Shown: positions 29,901-36,900 of the stretch, one piece after another
Layout of the letters: each line of letters starts with the position of its first letter
Numbering within the stretch: the stretch's first letter is position 1
NCBI GenBank assembly: GCA_934481385.1
Contig: CAKSPD010000002.1
Span: forward strand, 62,001-126,000
Direction of reading: 5' to 3'
Length of the DNA stretch: 64,000 nucleotides
Source of the DNA: an uncultured Oscillospiraceae bacterium
GTDB taxonomy: Bacteria > Bacillota > Clostridia > Oscillospirales > Ruminococcaceae
Notes under the pieces: model-generated
Database searches by the model: none
Told to the model about the DNA's origin: nothing
What the model saw: the letters and a program-made list of their open reading frames with translations, nothing else
Program-made: the position numbers and the translations under genes

Positions 29901-31218
29901 TTGAGTATTTTATTTTAACTGATTTCTGATTGTCAGGGGCATTTATTACCCAGTAATTACCGCTTTTTGAAATAGTTACTGTATCAGGTTCAATGGTATA
30001 TTTACCGTCCTGAATCTGATTATCTGTAATTTTATAGCCATTAAGGGAAGTTCCGTAATTGCTTGATATATTGATTTCCCAGTTGATTTTATTGTCATAT
30101 GCACCTGTCTGATAGTCAGGAGTACCCTTTTTATCAACATTGAAAGCATTTCCGAGAAAAACTTCTGAAGGATTGCTTGTTATAGTCTTGTCATCTTTAG
30201 TCAATTGTGCAGTATTTGATGCCTTTTCATTTTTAAGCTGTTCAGGAGTTATATCAGTAGAATAAGTTATTGTTATATACTCCACGCCTTTTGAATCAGA
30301 AGTAAACTTGATTTCACTGTTTGAAAAAGAACCTGCACTGTCAGGGTCTATTGTTAAATTCTTTGCATACTGGAACATCTGGTCAGTTAATGTATAACTG
30401 CTCAAATCGATTTTCGCAGGATTGCTTACAACGATTGTCCACTGAATTGTACCGTCAGTTTTGTTTACACTTGAACTCTTATTGACAGAGGGCATTTTAT
30501 CTTCAAATTTTACAGTGACTTCCTGACCGCCTATATCAAATTTGCGGTCACCGTCCTCATTGTCAGCACGTTTCATAGTACCTGAAAATTCAAGTGAACC
30601 TACAAGGCTCTTGTCACCGGAATTTACATGTTTAATATAATCATCAGTAAGAGTTATTTTTATATATCCGTCATCTGTGATTTCATATGTACCGGCTTCA
30701 GCAGAAGTACTGTACTCGCTGTCAAAGATAGCACCTGAACGGCTGTTTTCATCAAGTACAAATGTTGTATCTGAAAGTCCGAGCTGTGTAAGGTCTACAT
30801 AAAGATGAGGAGCAGTAGAAGGGAGAGTAACATTTTTCTTCTTATATGCCAGACTGAAATCAAGCTTTACTGAATTACCGCTGACAGTATAATCCTTTGA
30901 AGGTGTTTCATCATTGCTGTTATAAATTTCATTTTTTCCTGCATTAACAACAACATGAAAATATTCATCATCATTATTATTGTTGCAACTCAGATTAATA
31001 GCACCGTTTTGAATACCTGCACCAAGCAGTGTCAGATTATCATCATACATATTCTGAAAAGAAGAACTGTCCTTTGTCATACTTACAGCAGGCATAATAA
31101 GGCTGAAAGGAACTGCAAAAGATACTACAAGAGAAAGTACTGTGAGCAGTGCTATATATTTTTTATGTTTTTCATGGTTCTTTAAAAAATTCTGTATAAC
31201 AAACTGAAAATCTTTCAC
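20959..31218 (-). CDS. Giant MPSTG-anchored surface protein/pilus tip adhesin with nested SGNH hydrolase
   Basis: Surface protein of 3419 residues, GTG start at 31218 after AAGGAGG. By eye: membrane/signal segment about 20-46; adhesin-like repeats about 239-640 (each with a pattern like ITWTINI); five Cna_B domains about 759-1470; a second adhesin-like region about 1474-1900; a SpaA-like domain near 1906; then Cna_B domains starting near 2078, 2216, 2328, 2443, 2781 and 2901. The 2443 domain is interrupted by an SGNH/GDSL hydrolase at about 2488-2715 (FGDSITDG, GGTNDIH, DGCHPNEEG). The 2901 domain is interrupted by BIG2-like repeats and a beta-sandwich-like segment, about 2940-3298. The C terminus has MPSTGG, a helix and RRRRK. 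Ligand and substrate are unknown. Domain borders are approximate. Confidence 0.9.
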   Translation of the reverse strand: MKDFQFVIQNFLKNHEKHKKYIALLTVLSLVVSFAVPFSLIMPAVSMTKDSSSFQNMYDDNLTLLGAGIQNGAINLSCNNNNDDEYFHVVVNAGKNEIYNSNDETPSKDYTVSGNSVKLDFSLAYKKKNVTLPSTAPHLYVDLTQLGLSDTTFVLDENSRSGAIFDSEYSTSAEAGTYEITDDGYIKITLTDDYIKHVNSGDKSLVGSLEFSGTMKRADNEDGDRKFDIGGQEVTVKFEDKMPSVNKSSSVNKTDGTIQWTIVVSNPAKIDLSSYTLTDQMFQYAKNLTIDPDSAGSFSNSEIKFTSDSKGVEYITITYSTDITPEQLKNEKASNTAQLTKDDKTITSNPSEVFLGNAFNVDKKGTPDYQTGAYDNKINWEINISSNYGTSLNGYKITDNQIQDGKYTIEPDTVTISKSGNYWVINAPDNQKSVKIKYSTDTDSSNTQYNNKVKFDYPDPDPDKPAGEKDITVEYKNSDDLISVDKSGNYDKDKHEITWTINIKPEQGCSLSGYEISDTQFPDWDKISFSPDYAKNSAVYDSANHKITFNGTYSGNVTLQYTTKIDIPKNVQTTIVSNDFGDNRKPSTSTVTVKVDVRNSLEKSLNQNKTETVASNGSITKNLSWKADIVLDGSFKDLVYNDTLSVVGNGASHTITDDQLNSIQIIARTSQYGGPTTLVKDTDYTITRTGSGFSIKFNESLDNSGFNYLSIAYNTTVTADKTDENASYPVDYEFKNNAEFNGNSKGDSFTLTRTNPNVDEKMNLGVNKKWNNDDANSRPQNITVKVMYKTNLDGTWRYVKGTENNFIMYGQNGYDSASDYTLTLSSSDNWDKTISGLPEKFSKAKNDGTQDTVTEYYYKVVETAVDGKTISNGMFEYGNGAYTVSYNNENGVNGDNILYINNTYYSDITLTPQKIWSGDSNSGEEINNITAVLMYSVDNYNYYPVKKNGNNYVFDKNTDIADACTVTLSGSGNTWTGANFENLPSRIFADGSIKECRYKLREIKYNDTEISNENRFETSAGYYTIYAESANSSGNISVKNIFTKNIDITPEKTWVDKNYKSHTPGDVAEITVRLEYSNSNDNNYYPVKIKDNQYIFDNGGNTEGAVFAEKVLTSDSNWTSDAWSNLPKKYIGSDGNEKTRTYRIVEVSYKLAGSNDSHTLINNKFSTPDGYYESPQSSGSTNDTSKLSLQNKFYPNEKLKITASKTWHDVSDSSNMPESITVELQRKPSNTGIWEKVENSEKKLNSQNSWKCDWNELINQETLSDGTVVTYTYRVAETGFNDFKLTDGTNVFAVNENGYYQISYNNNELSQSGTVTVTNTWIANELEITPQKKWNDSGFESQRPQNVTLKLQRKLGVNGTYEDVKGSVDENGKFTANENGNAVTVTLSDSNALSGDTATWQGIKITGLPKEKITVDSGNFTHETYYYRLVESKYDNTNIADNSTSFSTANGKYTITNYEDITSNGTYPVLNKFEESIGITKTILNSKTGNALTSIEKDELQKPLEVKDSNGKFIKQNPYKQRISDKEYYVFNWVIEYDGNKSDLVRPVSDKLPEGFTLCTDDATWAGKQIYWSNEHLPSNILTPIMGSDTIKPATRFFDGYYEHPVMLWENYGANCANKANSISDVWSKKDSEWYYYDTASNTVYFNKPSMWQTMYVCYSTKIECDVLDTKIQDGTYIITNHATKHEDDGTPTDKTATASLKIVNPSDKDLITKTYSESKVPGYINYSLNVNPEGKNLSNGDTIDIEDIFKTNSYYDSCKKQLYKGDDLIDVLMNNIKIYEVDSNGNKTELASNQYKLQFTNGKDVSEGVSILKLTIPDEKHIVIDYTYKIIANEKTPSVINKCKSSTKVNGRYITMEAGLVPPAGDKITLSNTAKLISDSASASSSQNEKQYEISKSSGTISTNRLPAIKKVNTGDYTINDLEATFLFAKYENGQWYYATSVDDKTRVITWSVTGCDGNSVDENALEISVKQAYEVSLSQNVLYKLVEVSVPDGYEGSNLGLTFNGNNNQFKEMLIAYLNNGSTLYNGNDYKNFLENYVSTHYFSYNSILSSYPQGISGNDVMQIKAGDSIEIPNNELIDIGIKKNWITSDSVSDSEITVELYWSYEKSANGIPSSAVLADDKDLGIIDSEFTSSKTVNASDNNTQLWKDLPNGKNSKPIYYYVKETAYKINGKTYTLDSESGTYKNGSETGKYYPTYIGNASNSDSDIEIRNSAQLMLKKEWKKSNNDIMLNPPVDTINVSIYGLLPDGSQALIFKDIELNKLNNWQADITSLITPEMNISQYSGFVAVESGISEEISSNFVVSCVFNLNSSTGEIVVTNKNTAPSDASVKVNKVWGDGNELHSGDSIQVALYQKAGTPIDLSNSSWQTILSGMKSIKTAVLTAENEWTYTWTGLPLENDSQELYYYYVLEQLAPAQDKYTPSYAVVSKSASKTEYTVTNSRNAIVAKKQWTGEDGNIISSDSSDIPVDEITLDVYKKTVNIPSENLKVIAFGDSITDGYGSSEPNCSKNGKDYPSKLIKLLTDNGYTISNSSNVYDFNKGSSGQQIGGSDGDGFRGRVSSDIPADTNIVFFLGGTNDIHQEYSTVKGDPKGVYERFVACIEKIKIQAPDAVIFVGSIPHFDFYKDGNLTEGGSWWKWLSGYSDNDGAVPNSLIDQYNALIKNYAESTNGVYFVDTCSVVTDDKIRNDGCHPNEEGYTAIANEYYNAVTQYYNSSSKVGEITLSKSNNWISAFDIENPDANSTYYVDEKNVPAGWQVSYADNEQTLGSGTAITVTNTRHTPKTSLSVKKIWENDSADTSARDNISLTLLRSTDRINWEELEVPMPVPVKSENIWIYKYGVDENNNLTLPAEDNAGNQYFYKIEEEILNGYTVSYVNPDGIISADDADAGQITVKNTRAVSLTVKKIWSDIDTNQHLNDVVKIKIYRSSDKNDVPEDSNLILKVPSSASVGVGKDITLVANKTVKSAISDNGNVTVTVDGQNINIHGVSDGTSVITVSDGTETTTINVTVSSLEIFLNNSSDFKIEAGEKGTLSAKKSGSEVSNVTFTSDDDSIVSVSGSQITANNIGKALITAECDGISATQEIEVILPSAFSIVGEKEVAIGNSINLKVDKNYGSFTWSSSDDSKASVDSNGVVTGVEAGTVTITATRNDGKTAKIDINVLNKAISLKAGDNVTIPFENGITSKDIDNIVINIENIEITNQYYYNLEIKMLSDLSNIWNNSEQLAYYENNNNKLTQSSYKLNLSGWNLTNGLGLYIASTNVNCTIKSITINTKNTASFSANGLNSVNMMKASQRSGTLVQEITISGSDTDWTKTVSNLDVYDSDGKPYYYWAVEETVSGYDISYLFDDDDDMTDYCINSSLFGKGEITVKNTKQESQGIEMPSTGGKGSEPYELIGLVIAGGALTILCVRRRRKNY

Positions 31219-31261
31219 GATATTTCCTCCTTAAAAAAACTTTACTGAAATTAAAATATAT

Positions 31262-31843
31262 TTAAAAACTATCTATAAATTTAAAAGGCCATATACGAAG
31301 AATAACTTTTCCGATTATATATTCATCAGCTATACAGCCGACAGATGTTGAACGGCTGTCAATTGATGTTGAACGGTGGTCGCCCATAACAAAAATACGA
31401 TTGTCCGGAACCTGATACGGTAATTTTATATCACATTCACCCAAAGCCTTTTCATTTACATAAGGTTCATCAAGAACTTCACCATTAAGATAAACTGTTC
31501 CGTCCTCTTTTATATCAATTACATCTCCTGCTGTCCCTATAACACGTTTAAGCAGGATTTTATTATTGAAATAGAATGCAACCACATCACCGCTTTTGAA
31601 ATTTCCTCTCTTGTTGCATATTACAAGTTCATCATTCATAAAAGTAGGAGCCATACTCGTACCTGTAACACGCAGAACAGGAAGAAAAAGCATTGAAATA
31701 AGTACCGCAACTGCTGCAACTACAATTAAAGATGATACAGTATTTGAAAGCATACGGCGATATTCCTTTATATATCTTATGCGTTTGATTTCATTGGAAA
31801 GCTGTTCAGCATCAGGCAGGTTATTTTTATCAAAATCTGACAT
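31262..31843 (-). CDS. lepB: Signal peptidase I (pilus-locus)
   Basis: Type I signal peptidase of 193 residues: one N-terminal helix (about 37-55), then the catalytic domain outside the cell. Ser63 in GTSMAPTF and Lys99 in LLKRVIGTAGD form the Ser-Lys dyad, and the GDHRSTSIDSR box is at 154-164. I chose ATG 31843 because CGGAG lies eight bases upstream; the in-frame ATG at 31867 has no ribosome binding site and lies inside the upstream gene. It sits between the coiled-coil protein and the giant adhesin, as in other pilus islands that carry a dedicated peptidase (SipA-like), and may process or help assemble the pilins. Confidence 0.93.
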   Translation of the reverse strand: MSDFDKNNLPDAEQLSNEIKRIRYIKEYRRMLSNTVSSLIVVAAVAVLISMLFLPVLRVTGTSMAPTFMNDELVICNKRGNFKSGDVVAFYFNNKILLKRVIGTAGDVIDIKEDGTVYLNGEVLDEPYVNEKALGECDIKLPYQVPDNRIFVMGDHRSTSIDSRSTSVGCIADEYIIGKVILRIWPFKFIDSF

Positions 31844-31844
31844 T

Positions 31845-32078
31845 TCAACTGCTCCGTTTCTTTTCATCTGTATTCTCAGAATTTACAGCATCTTTTACAA
31901 TCTGTGCAATTCTGTCAAAGTCCTCATCAGAAATTGAATTTTTATTCATTGTAAGTGCTTCTATACGATTTTGAAGTTCCTGATTCTGTTTTTTCAGGTT
32001 ATCATTTTCTTTCTGAAGATAGAAAAGAATTTCAAGAAGTTCATCACGTTTAAGCCTGCGTAATTCCTTATCAGTCAT
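31845..32078 (-). CDS. Small coiled-coil protein at head of pilus operon
   Basis: Protein of 77 residues with no recognised family and no membrane segment. Residues about 8-50 form a likely coiled coil rich in Leu, Lys, Glu and Gln (LFYLQKENDNLKKQNQELQN), followed by a short acidic/charged tail. ATG 32078 has AAGGAG six bases upstream. It is the first gene after the operon promoter and ends one base before the signal peptidase start, so the two are coupled. A regulatory or scaffold role is possible; nothing in the sequence decides it. Confidence 0.75.
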   Translation of the reverse strand: MTDKELRRLKRDELLEILFYLQKENDNLKKQNQELQNRIEALTMNKNSISDEDFDRIAQIVKDAVNSENTDEKKRSS

Positions 32079-32117
32079 TTTTATCTCCTTAGGCAATATA
32101 TATATATCTGTAAATCT

Positions 32118-32146
32118 ATTTTAATATCAAATAACCAAAAAGTCAA
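32118..32146 (-). promoter_or_regulatory. Promoter of the pilus operon
   Basis: Minus strand TTGACT (32146-32141), 17-base spacer, TAAAAT (32123-32118), 40 bases before the coiled-coil gene start. Direct repeats lie just upstream of the -35. Confidence 0.7.
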
Positions 32147-32154
32147 GAACCTAC

Positions 32155-32195
32155 ATAATAATTTGTATATCATAACAAACAGTATAATAATTTGT
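32155..32195. repeat. Direct repeats upstream of the pilus promoter
   Basis: The 12-base word ATAATAATTTGT occurs at 32155-32166 and again at 32184-32195, an offset of 29 bases. The nearer copy lies 9 bases behind the -35. The placement suits an activator or repressor acting on pilus expression, but the region is AT-rich and chance is possible. Confidence 0.45.
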
Positions 32196-32302
32196 TGTAC
32201 ATTTTTTACATAGGAAAATAAATCCAGAGCATCAATTATGGTAAAAACAGTCATAAAATCTAAAAAATCCAATACTTACAGTATTGTTTTCATAAAAAAA
32301 TA

Positions 32303-32327
32303 CGGACAGAATTAATAATTCTGTCCG
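32303..32327 (-). terminator. Terminator of the aquaporin gene
   Basis: An 11-bp stem CGGACAGAATT/AATTCTGTCCG with a 3-base loop, followed on the minus strand by TATTTTTTT. It lies 12 bases past the aquaporin stop and insulates the pilus operon. Confidence 0.9.
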
Positions 32328-32338
32328 CATTTAACAAA

Positions 32339-33049
32339 TCAATCATTGCGATTAAAAAAGCTGTTTGTTGCTACTGCAAAGAATGAACCGGCAAGAGGGC
32401 CTATAATAAATACCCAGAGCTGAGCTATTGATAAACCTCCTGTATTTGCTGTTGCAAATATTGCAGGAGCTATGCTTCTGGCAGGATTTACAGAAGTTCC
32501 TGTAAGATTTATTCCTATAAGATGTACAAATGCAAGAGCTATGCCGATAAAAACAGGAGCATTTTTTCTTACACCCATATCCTTGCTTTTTGTAACTGAA
32601 AGAACTACTGTTATAAAAACATATGTAAGAACAATTTCAGCAATCAAAGCACCGAAGAAATTAAGATTTCCGAATCCGTTTGCACCGAATGAGTAATCCT
32701 TTATATGATTTTTCTCCATTCCGTAAAGATTTGAAAATCCTCCGCATTTTACAAGTATTGCAAGAATGATTGTAGCTAAAAATGAGCCGGCAATCTGAGA
32801 TATTATATAGCTTGTAAAATCCTTGAATTTCATTCTGCCCTCAAGCAACATTGCAAACGATACAGCGGGATTAAGATGACAGCCACTTGACTGACTGACT
32901 GAATATCCGGCAATTATTATTGAAATACCGAATGCAAGTGAAGTTGCCACAACATTTGCATTTGTTGCCATTGCAGTACCGCACCCGAAAAACACAAGTA
33001 TAAAAGTTCCTGCCATTTCGGATATATATTTTCTTTTTAAATCTTTCAT
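32339..33049 (-). CDS. Aquaporin, AqpZ-like MIP channel
   Basis: Six-helix major intrinsic protein of 236 residues that forms a water (or small solute) channel. Both NPA boxes are present: HLNPAVSFAM near residue 60 and TSVNPARSIAPA near 185. The His preceding the second box (FVHLIGINLTGTSVNPARS) matches the selectivity-filter His of water-selective AqpZ rather than the Gly of GlpF, so water transport is favoured. It stands alone, with its own promoter-like sequence and terminator. Confidence 0.92.
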   Translation of the reverse strand: MKDLKRKYISEMAGTFILVFFGCGTAMATNANVVATSLAFGISIIIAGYSVSQSSGCHLNPAVSFAMLLEGRMKFKDFTSYIISQIAGSFLATIILAILVKCGGFSNLYGMEKNHIKDYSFGANGFGNLNFFGALIAEIVLTYVFITVVLSVTKSKDMGVRKNAPVFIGIALAFVHLIGINLTGTSVNPARSIAPAIFATANTGGLSIAQLWVFIIGPLAGSFFAVATNSFFNRND

Positions 33050-33081
33050 AGAAAAACCTCCGATAGCTGTATAATATAGTT

Positions 33082-33110
33082 ATTTTATCCTAAAAAACGA
33101 AGGTTGTCCA
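33082..33110 (-). promoter_or_regulatory. Probable promoter of the aquaporin gene
   Basis: Minus strand TGGACA (33110-33105), 17-base spacer, TAAAAT (33087-33082), each one base from consensus and 33 bases before the start codon. Confidence 0.6.
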
Positions 33111-33178
33111 GCATTTTTTATATATTAAAGAAAAAACTGTAAGATTATACAAACCGCAGTTGCATTATTTGTATATAT

Positions 33179-33349
33179 TTACTGTCTGCGTGTTATCTTA
33201 TATTCATCGCCGTCACGGTAATAGGGGCATTTTTTATAATGTCCCTGAATAAGCCTTGCATACTCATCTTCATCAAGATTTCTTTCACAAATCCAGCATT
33301 CATATTCTTCATCATAATAATAGTATGCACATGTTTCGCAGTCGTTCAT
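33179..33349 (-). CDS. Small cysteine-rich protein, DUF6472-like
   Basis: Protein of 56 residues, MNDCETCAYYYYDEEYECWICERNL being the N-terminal zone in part (Cys at 4, 7, 18 and 21), with a further Cys in KKCPYY near the C terminus. It matches the short Tyr/Asp/Cys-rich proteins annotated DUF6472 in Clostridia, which probably bind a metal. ATG 33349 has GAGG six bases upstream and starts right after the GNAT stop (TGATATG), so the two are translationally coupled. Function is unknown. Confidence 0.75.
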   Translation of the reverse strand: MNDCETCAYYYYDEEYECWICERNLDEDEYARLIQGHYKKCPYYRDGDEYKITRRQ

Positions 33350-33350
33350 A

Positions 33351-33845
33351 TCATACCTCAAAACCATAGATATGGTCGTTCATAACATATCCATGACCTA
33401 TTTCAGTAATTTCACTTCTTATGCGTTTCATACCGAGTTTTTCATAGATAGGAACAGCATTGTTATGTATATTTACAGTAAGCCAAATCATAGTATTTCC
33501 GTTTTTATGGGCAATATCCTTGATAAATTCAAAAGCCTGCCTTGCATATCCGTTTCCTCTGAAAGATTTTTTGATATAGAGCTTTGAAAGGAAAAGCGTA
33601 TTGTCAGGTTTTTCGCATATTGCAAAATATCCGATTTTTTCTCCGTCCAGCACAAAATTGTAATACTGGTAACCTTCCTGTTCAATCTGTTCTGTAATAG
33701 CTTTTTCAGACTGAAATTTATCAACCATATAATCAATCTGGTCCTGTGAGAGAATGCATATAAAATGCTGATTCCAGATTTCACGTGCAAGCTCAGAGGT
33801 TTCTTTAATTTCCTCCGGAGTGACTACCTTTTTAAATTCCAACAT
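33351..33845 (-). CDS. GNAT-family N-acetyltransferase
   Basis: Acetyl-CoA-dependent N-acetyltransferase of 164 residues. The acetyl-CoA loop is seen in LYIKKSFRGNGYARQAFEFI (motif R-G-N-G-Y-A), and IWLTVNIHNNAVPIYEKLGM supplies the C-terminal motif B. The acceptor is not predictable. ATG 33845 (MLEFKKVV) is chosen because AAAGGACG lies upstream; the longer reading to 33908 would run over the promoter. It is cotranscribed with the Cys-rich protein that follows. Confidence 0.9.
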   Translation of the reverse strand: MLEFKKVVTPEEIKETSELAREIWNQHFICILSQDQIDYMVDKFQSEKAITEQIEQEGYQYYNFVLDGEKIGYFAICEKPDNTLFLSKLYIKKSFRGNGYARQAFEFIKDIAHKNGNTMIWLTVNIHNNAVPIYEKLGMKRIRSEITEIGHGYVMNDHIYGFEV

Positions 33846-33896
33846 AAAAAACACGTCCTTTCGTGAAAAAGCAAAACGCTTTAAGCCGTTTTCATT

Positions 33897-33925
33897 ATTA
33901 TACTCCATTTTTCGTCAATAGTCAA
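33897..33925 (-). promoter_or_regulatory. Promoter of the GNAT/Cys-rich protein pair
   Basis: Minus strand TTGACT (33925-33920), 17-base spacer, TATAAT (33902-33897), about 50 bases before the GNAT start. Confidence 0.8.
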
Positions 33926-33954
33926 CAGAATTTTCAATTTTTTCAGAGGTAAAA

Positions 33955-33979
33955 AAGGGCAGTTTTTTCAACTGCCCTT
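33955..33979 (-). terminator. Terminator of the YfhO-family gene
   Basis: Ten-bp stem AAGGGCAGTT/AACTGCCCTT with a 5-base loop, followed on the minus strand by a T-run. It starts 6 bases after the stop codon at 33985. Confidence 0.9.
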
Positions 33980-33984
33980 AATTA

Positions 33985-36900
33985 TTATTTTTCGCTGTCG
34001 TTTTTATTTTCAGGATTTTCAGAATTATCATCTTTATTATCCATTTTTTCAATATCAATATTCGCAACAGCACCCTTTGATTTTATAAGCTTGTTAACCT
34101 TTTCTTTAGCTTTTTTCTGAGCTTTCTGCTGTTCTTCTTCAAGCTTTTTCTGCTGTTCAGCAAGCTGTGCAATTATTTTCTTATCGCTTTTCAGATAGAT
34201 AAGAACAATTATAGCTATACCAAGGATAAGTGTTACAACTCCGAGATTGAATCCGGGAGGAGTATATTTCATTGTAACAGTATGTGTACCGGGTTCAAGA
34301 GGAATACCGATAAAAGCTTTAAGAATTTCAACAGGTTCAACTTTCTTTCCGTCAACCTTTATGCTCCAGCCCGGTTCGGAAGGAATTGTTGTAAGCATAA
34401 TCTGACCATCTTCAGCAGTGATAGTTCCCTCAATATATCTGTCATTGTAATCACTGATTTCCCACTGATTCTGTTTAAGAAGTGCAATATCCTCATCAAA
34501 CAAATCCTTGTGGAACTGATAGAACTGGAAGTCCTTTATAATAGTATATTCTTCCTTGTCAGGTTCAGTTGAATTAAGTCTTACTGTAAGACGTACTTCA
34601 ATTTCTGTACCCGGTTCAAAAGAACCTACTCTTACTATTGAATAGTTATGGTTTTCAAAATATGCACCTGAGCCGAGTGACTTATGATTTGTAAACTGAC
34701 CGTCTGAACCTTTTTCAGATGAAATCCATGTATTTACAGCCTTTTCGTTCTGTGTTTTAAGATACATATATATATCATCACTTGTCTGTGCTGTAAAGTG
34801 TATATTGATTATAGGGTCAACGGCATCAGCATCTGCTGTGTATAATGTCTGGTCACCGTATGGTGAAACCTGAATCTGCTGTGTTGAAATTTCTGTATCA
34901 AGACGTGTGTAATATTCCTTGTTGCCGTTTATAAGAATAGAACCGTCCTGATTAAGAAATTCTGTGTTTCCTGTTGCTGTACTGAGCAACATATTCTGAC
35001 TGTTGAACGGATTGTCATTTCCTAAAAATGCAAGATTTGTTATAGAATTGTCAATCATATAGCCGATTGAAAGAGCATCAGGATTTCTGTAAACTGTAAG
35101 AGTCTTGTCCTCATCTTTCTGATTTTTATAATCATAGCTGAAAACAGGTTCATAATCAGGATTGAGAAGGCTTGAATTATTATTGTTGTCTATAACATAT
35201 TTTATGCCAAGCATTGAATCTGCGAGAGGTGTATTACCGTCATAACGTGTAACATAACTTCTCATAGAATATCCCATAGTTTCAATGAAATTGATGATTT
35301 TCGTGTTCATTACAGAACTTGAATGCGATATTCCTCTTAATCCGTATGCAAGGTTATCGTTTACGCATCTGAAGAAAGTTTTTTCAGCTCTGTAAAGACT
35401 GCTGTCATATTTTTCAAGCTCATCTGTAACATCACGTCCTGCCTGAATTTCGTTGTAATATGAAGTACGTGAAGAATATGCAACTTCTTCATCAATTTTC
35501 TTGAATGAATCAAGGGCATTGTAACAGGCTTCAGCTGATATTACAACAGTCATAATACCTGAAATTATATTTACTGTCTTTGCTTTCTTCATATTCTTGC
35601 TTATAAAGAAAAGACCAACAAGATAAATTCCGGCAAGAATCATTCCGAAAACAAATGTCATAACTGTATCGACATAAACTATATTGCCTTTTTTAACATA
35701 GTTAAAGCTCGGCATTTTCGCATCAAAATACATTACAAGGGCAAGTATTCCGATAAATACCCCTGCAATTTTTCCGATAGTAAGTTTAAGTCCCTCAAGT
35801 TTTGAGAACGTCATAACCGCCATTGAAACAAGTACGAATGACATAAGGAATGAATATCTGTAAGGCAACCAGTTAGGAGTCTGTCCGCCATGCCACATCA
35901 TATCAGCAGGCTTGATATACATACTGAAGAAAAGAACTGCAACAAGGAATGAATATCCTACCTTTTTATTCCACTTTATTTCCTTGTTCATATAGAAAAG
36001 CGGTAAAAGAACGGTTGTTATCATACCGCAGTATATTTCAGGTTTTCCATGCATATTTACAGAATAATACTGATTAGGGAAAAGACATGGCAAAAGTTCT
36101 ATCGGTGAAAACTGCGTTGAAAAGCTGTAATCAGGCTTGCCTGAAAATTCAAATTTACCGAGTGAAAGGGCATTGTATACAGGAAGTATCATAAATGCAC
36201 TGCACATCAGCACAATTACTGTACAAAATCCGAATATTATTGTCTTTTTAACATAATCCTGTACTTTGAGCTTTGCATCTGTTCCGAAGAAAAGATAATA
36301 GAAATAATAAAGTGCTGTGAATATTGCAATCATAAAGCCGATATAGAAATTGGCTACAAACATTATTGCAAGAGGAATTATATAGTTTATCTTTCTGCCG
36401 TTGTCAATAAAGTATTCTATTCCGAGTGCAACAAGAGGCAGAAATACAATTCCGTCAAGCCACATCGGGTCTATTGTCTGAATTACTGCATATGCCATCA
36501 TAGAATATGCTGTTGAGAACATAAGTGACTGAAGTGGCTGGATATTTTTTGATTTGCGTATGTAGATACTGAATGTAAGACCTGCTGTTCCGAGTTTGCA
36601 GAGCTGCATTATCATAATACTTTCAAGAATCATTGTTCTTGGAAGCAGTATTGGTATGAGCGTAAACGGACTTGCCAGATAATATCCGATTATACCCATA
36701 AATTCACCGGAGAGATCTCTGCTCCAGTTGTAGAAAAAGCTTCCGTCCCCCCAGAAAGCATCTCTTATTGCCTCAAAATAATAGATATACTGACCATTAA
36801 GGTCAAGTGCAAGAACAGAGCCTTCTTTTCCGAACGGATAAATGTCGAAATTGGCATAAGCAATCAATACAAGCACTACCGGCAGAAAAAATGATGCAAG

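Noticed and set aside
20959..31218. Repetitive coding in the giant gene as a CRISPR array or tandem DNA repeat
   Set aside because: The similarity is at protein domain level; the DNA repeats are not near-identical and have no regular spacer pattern.
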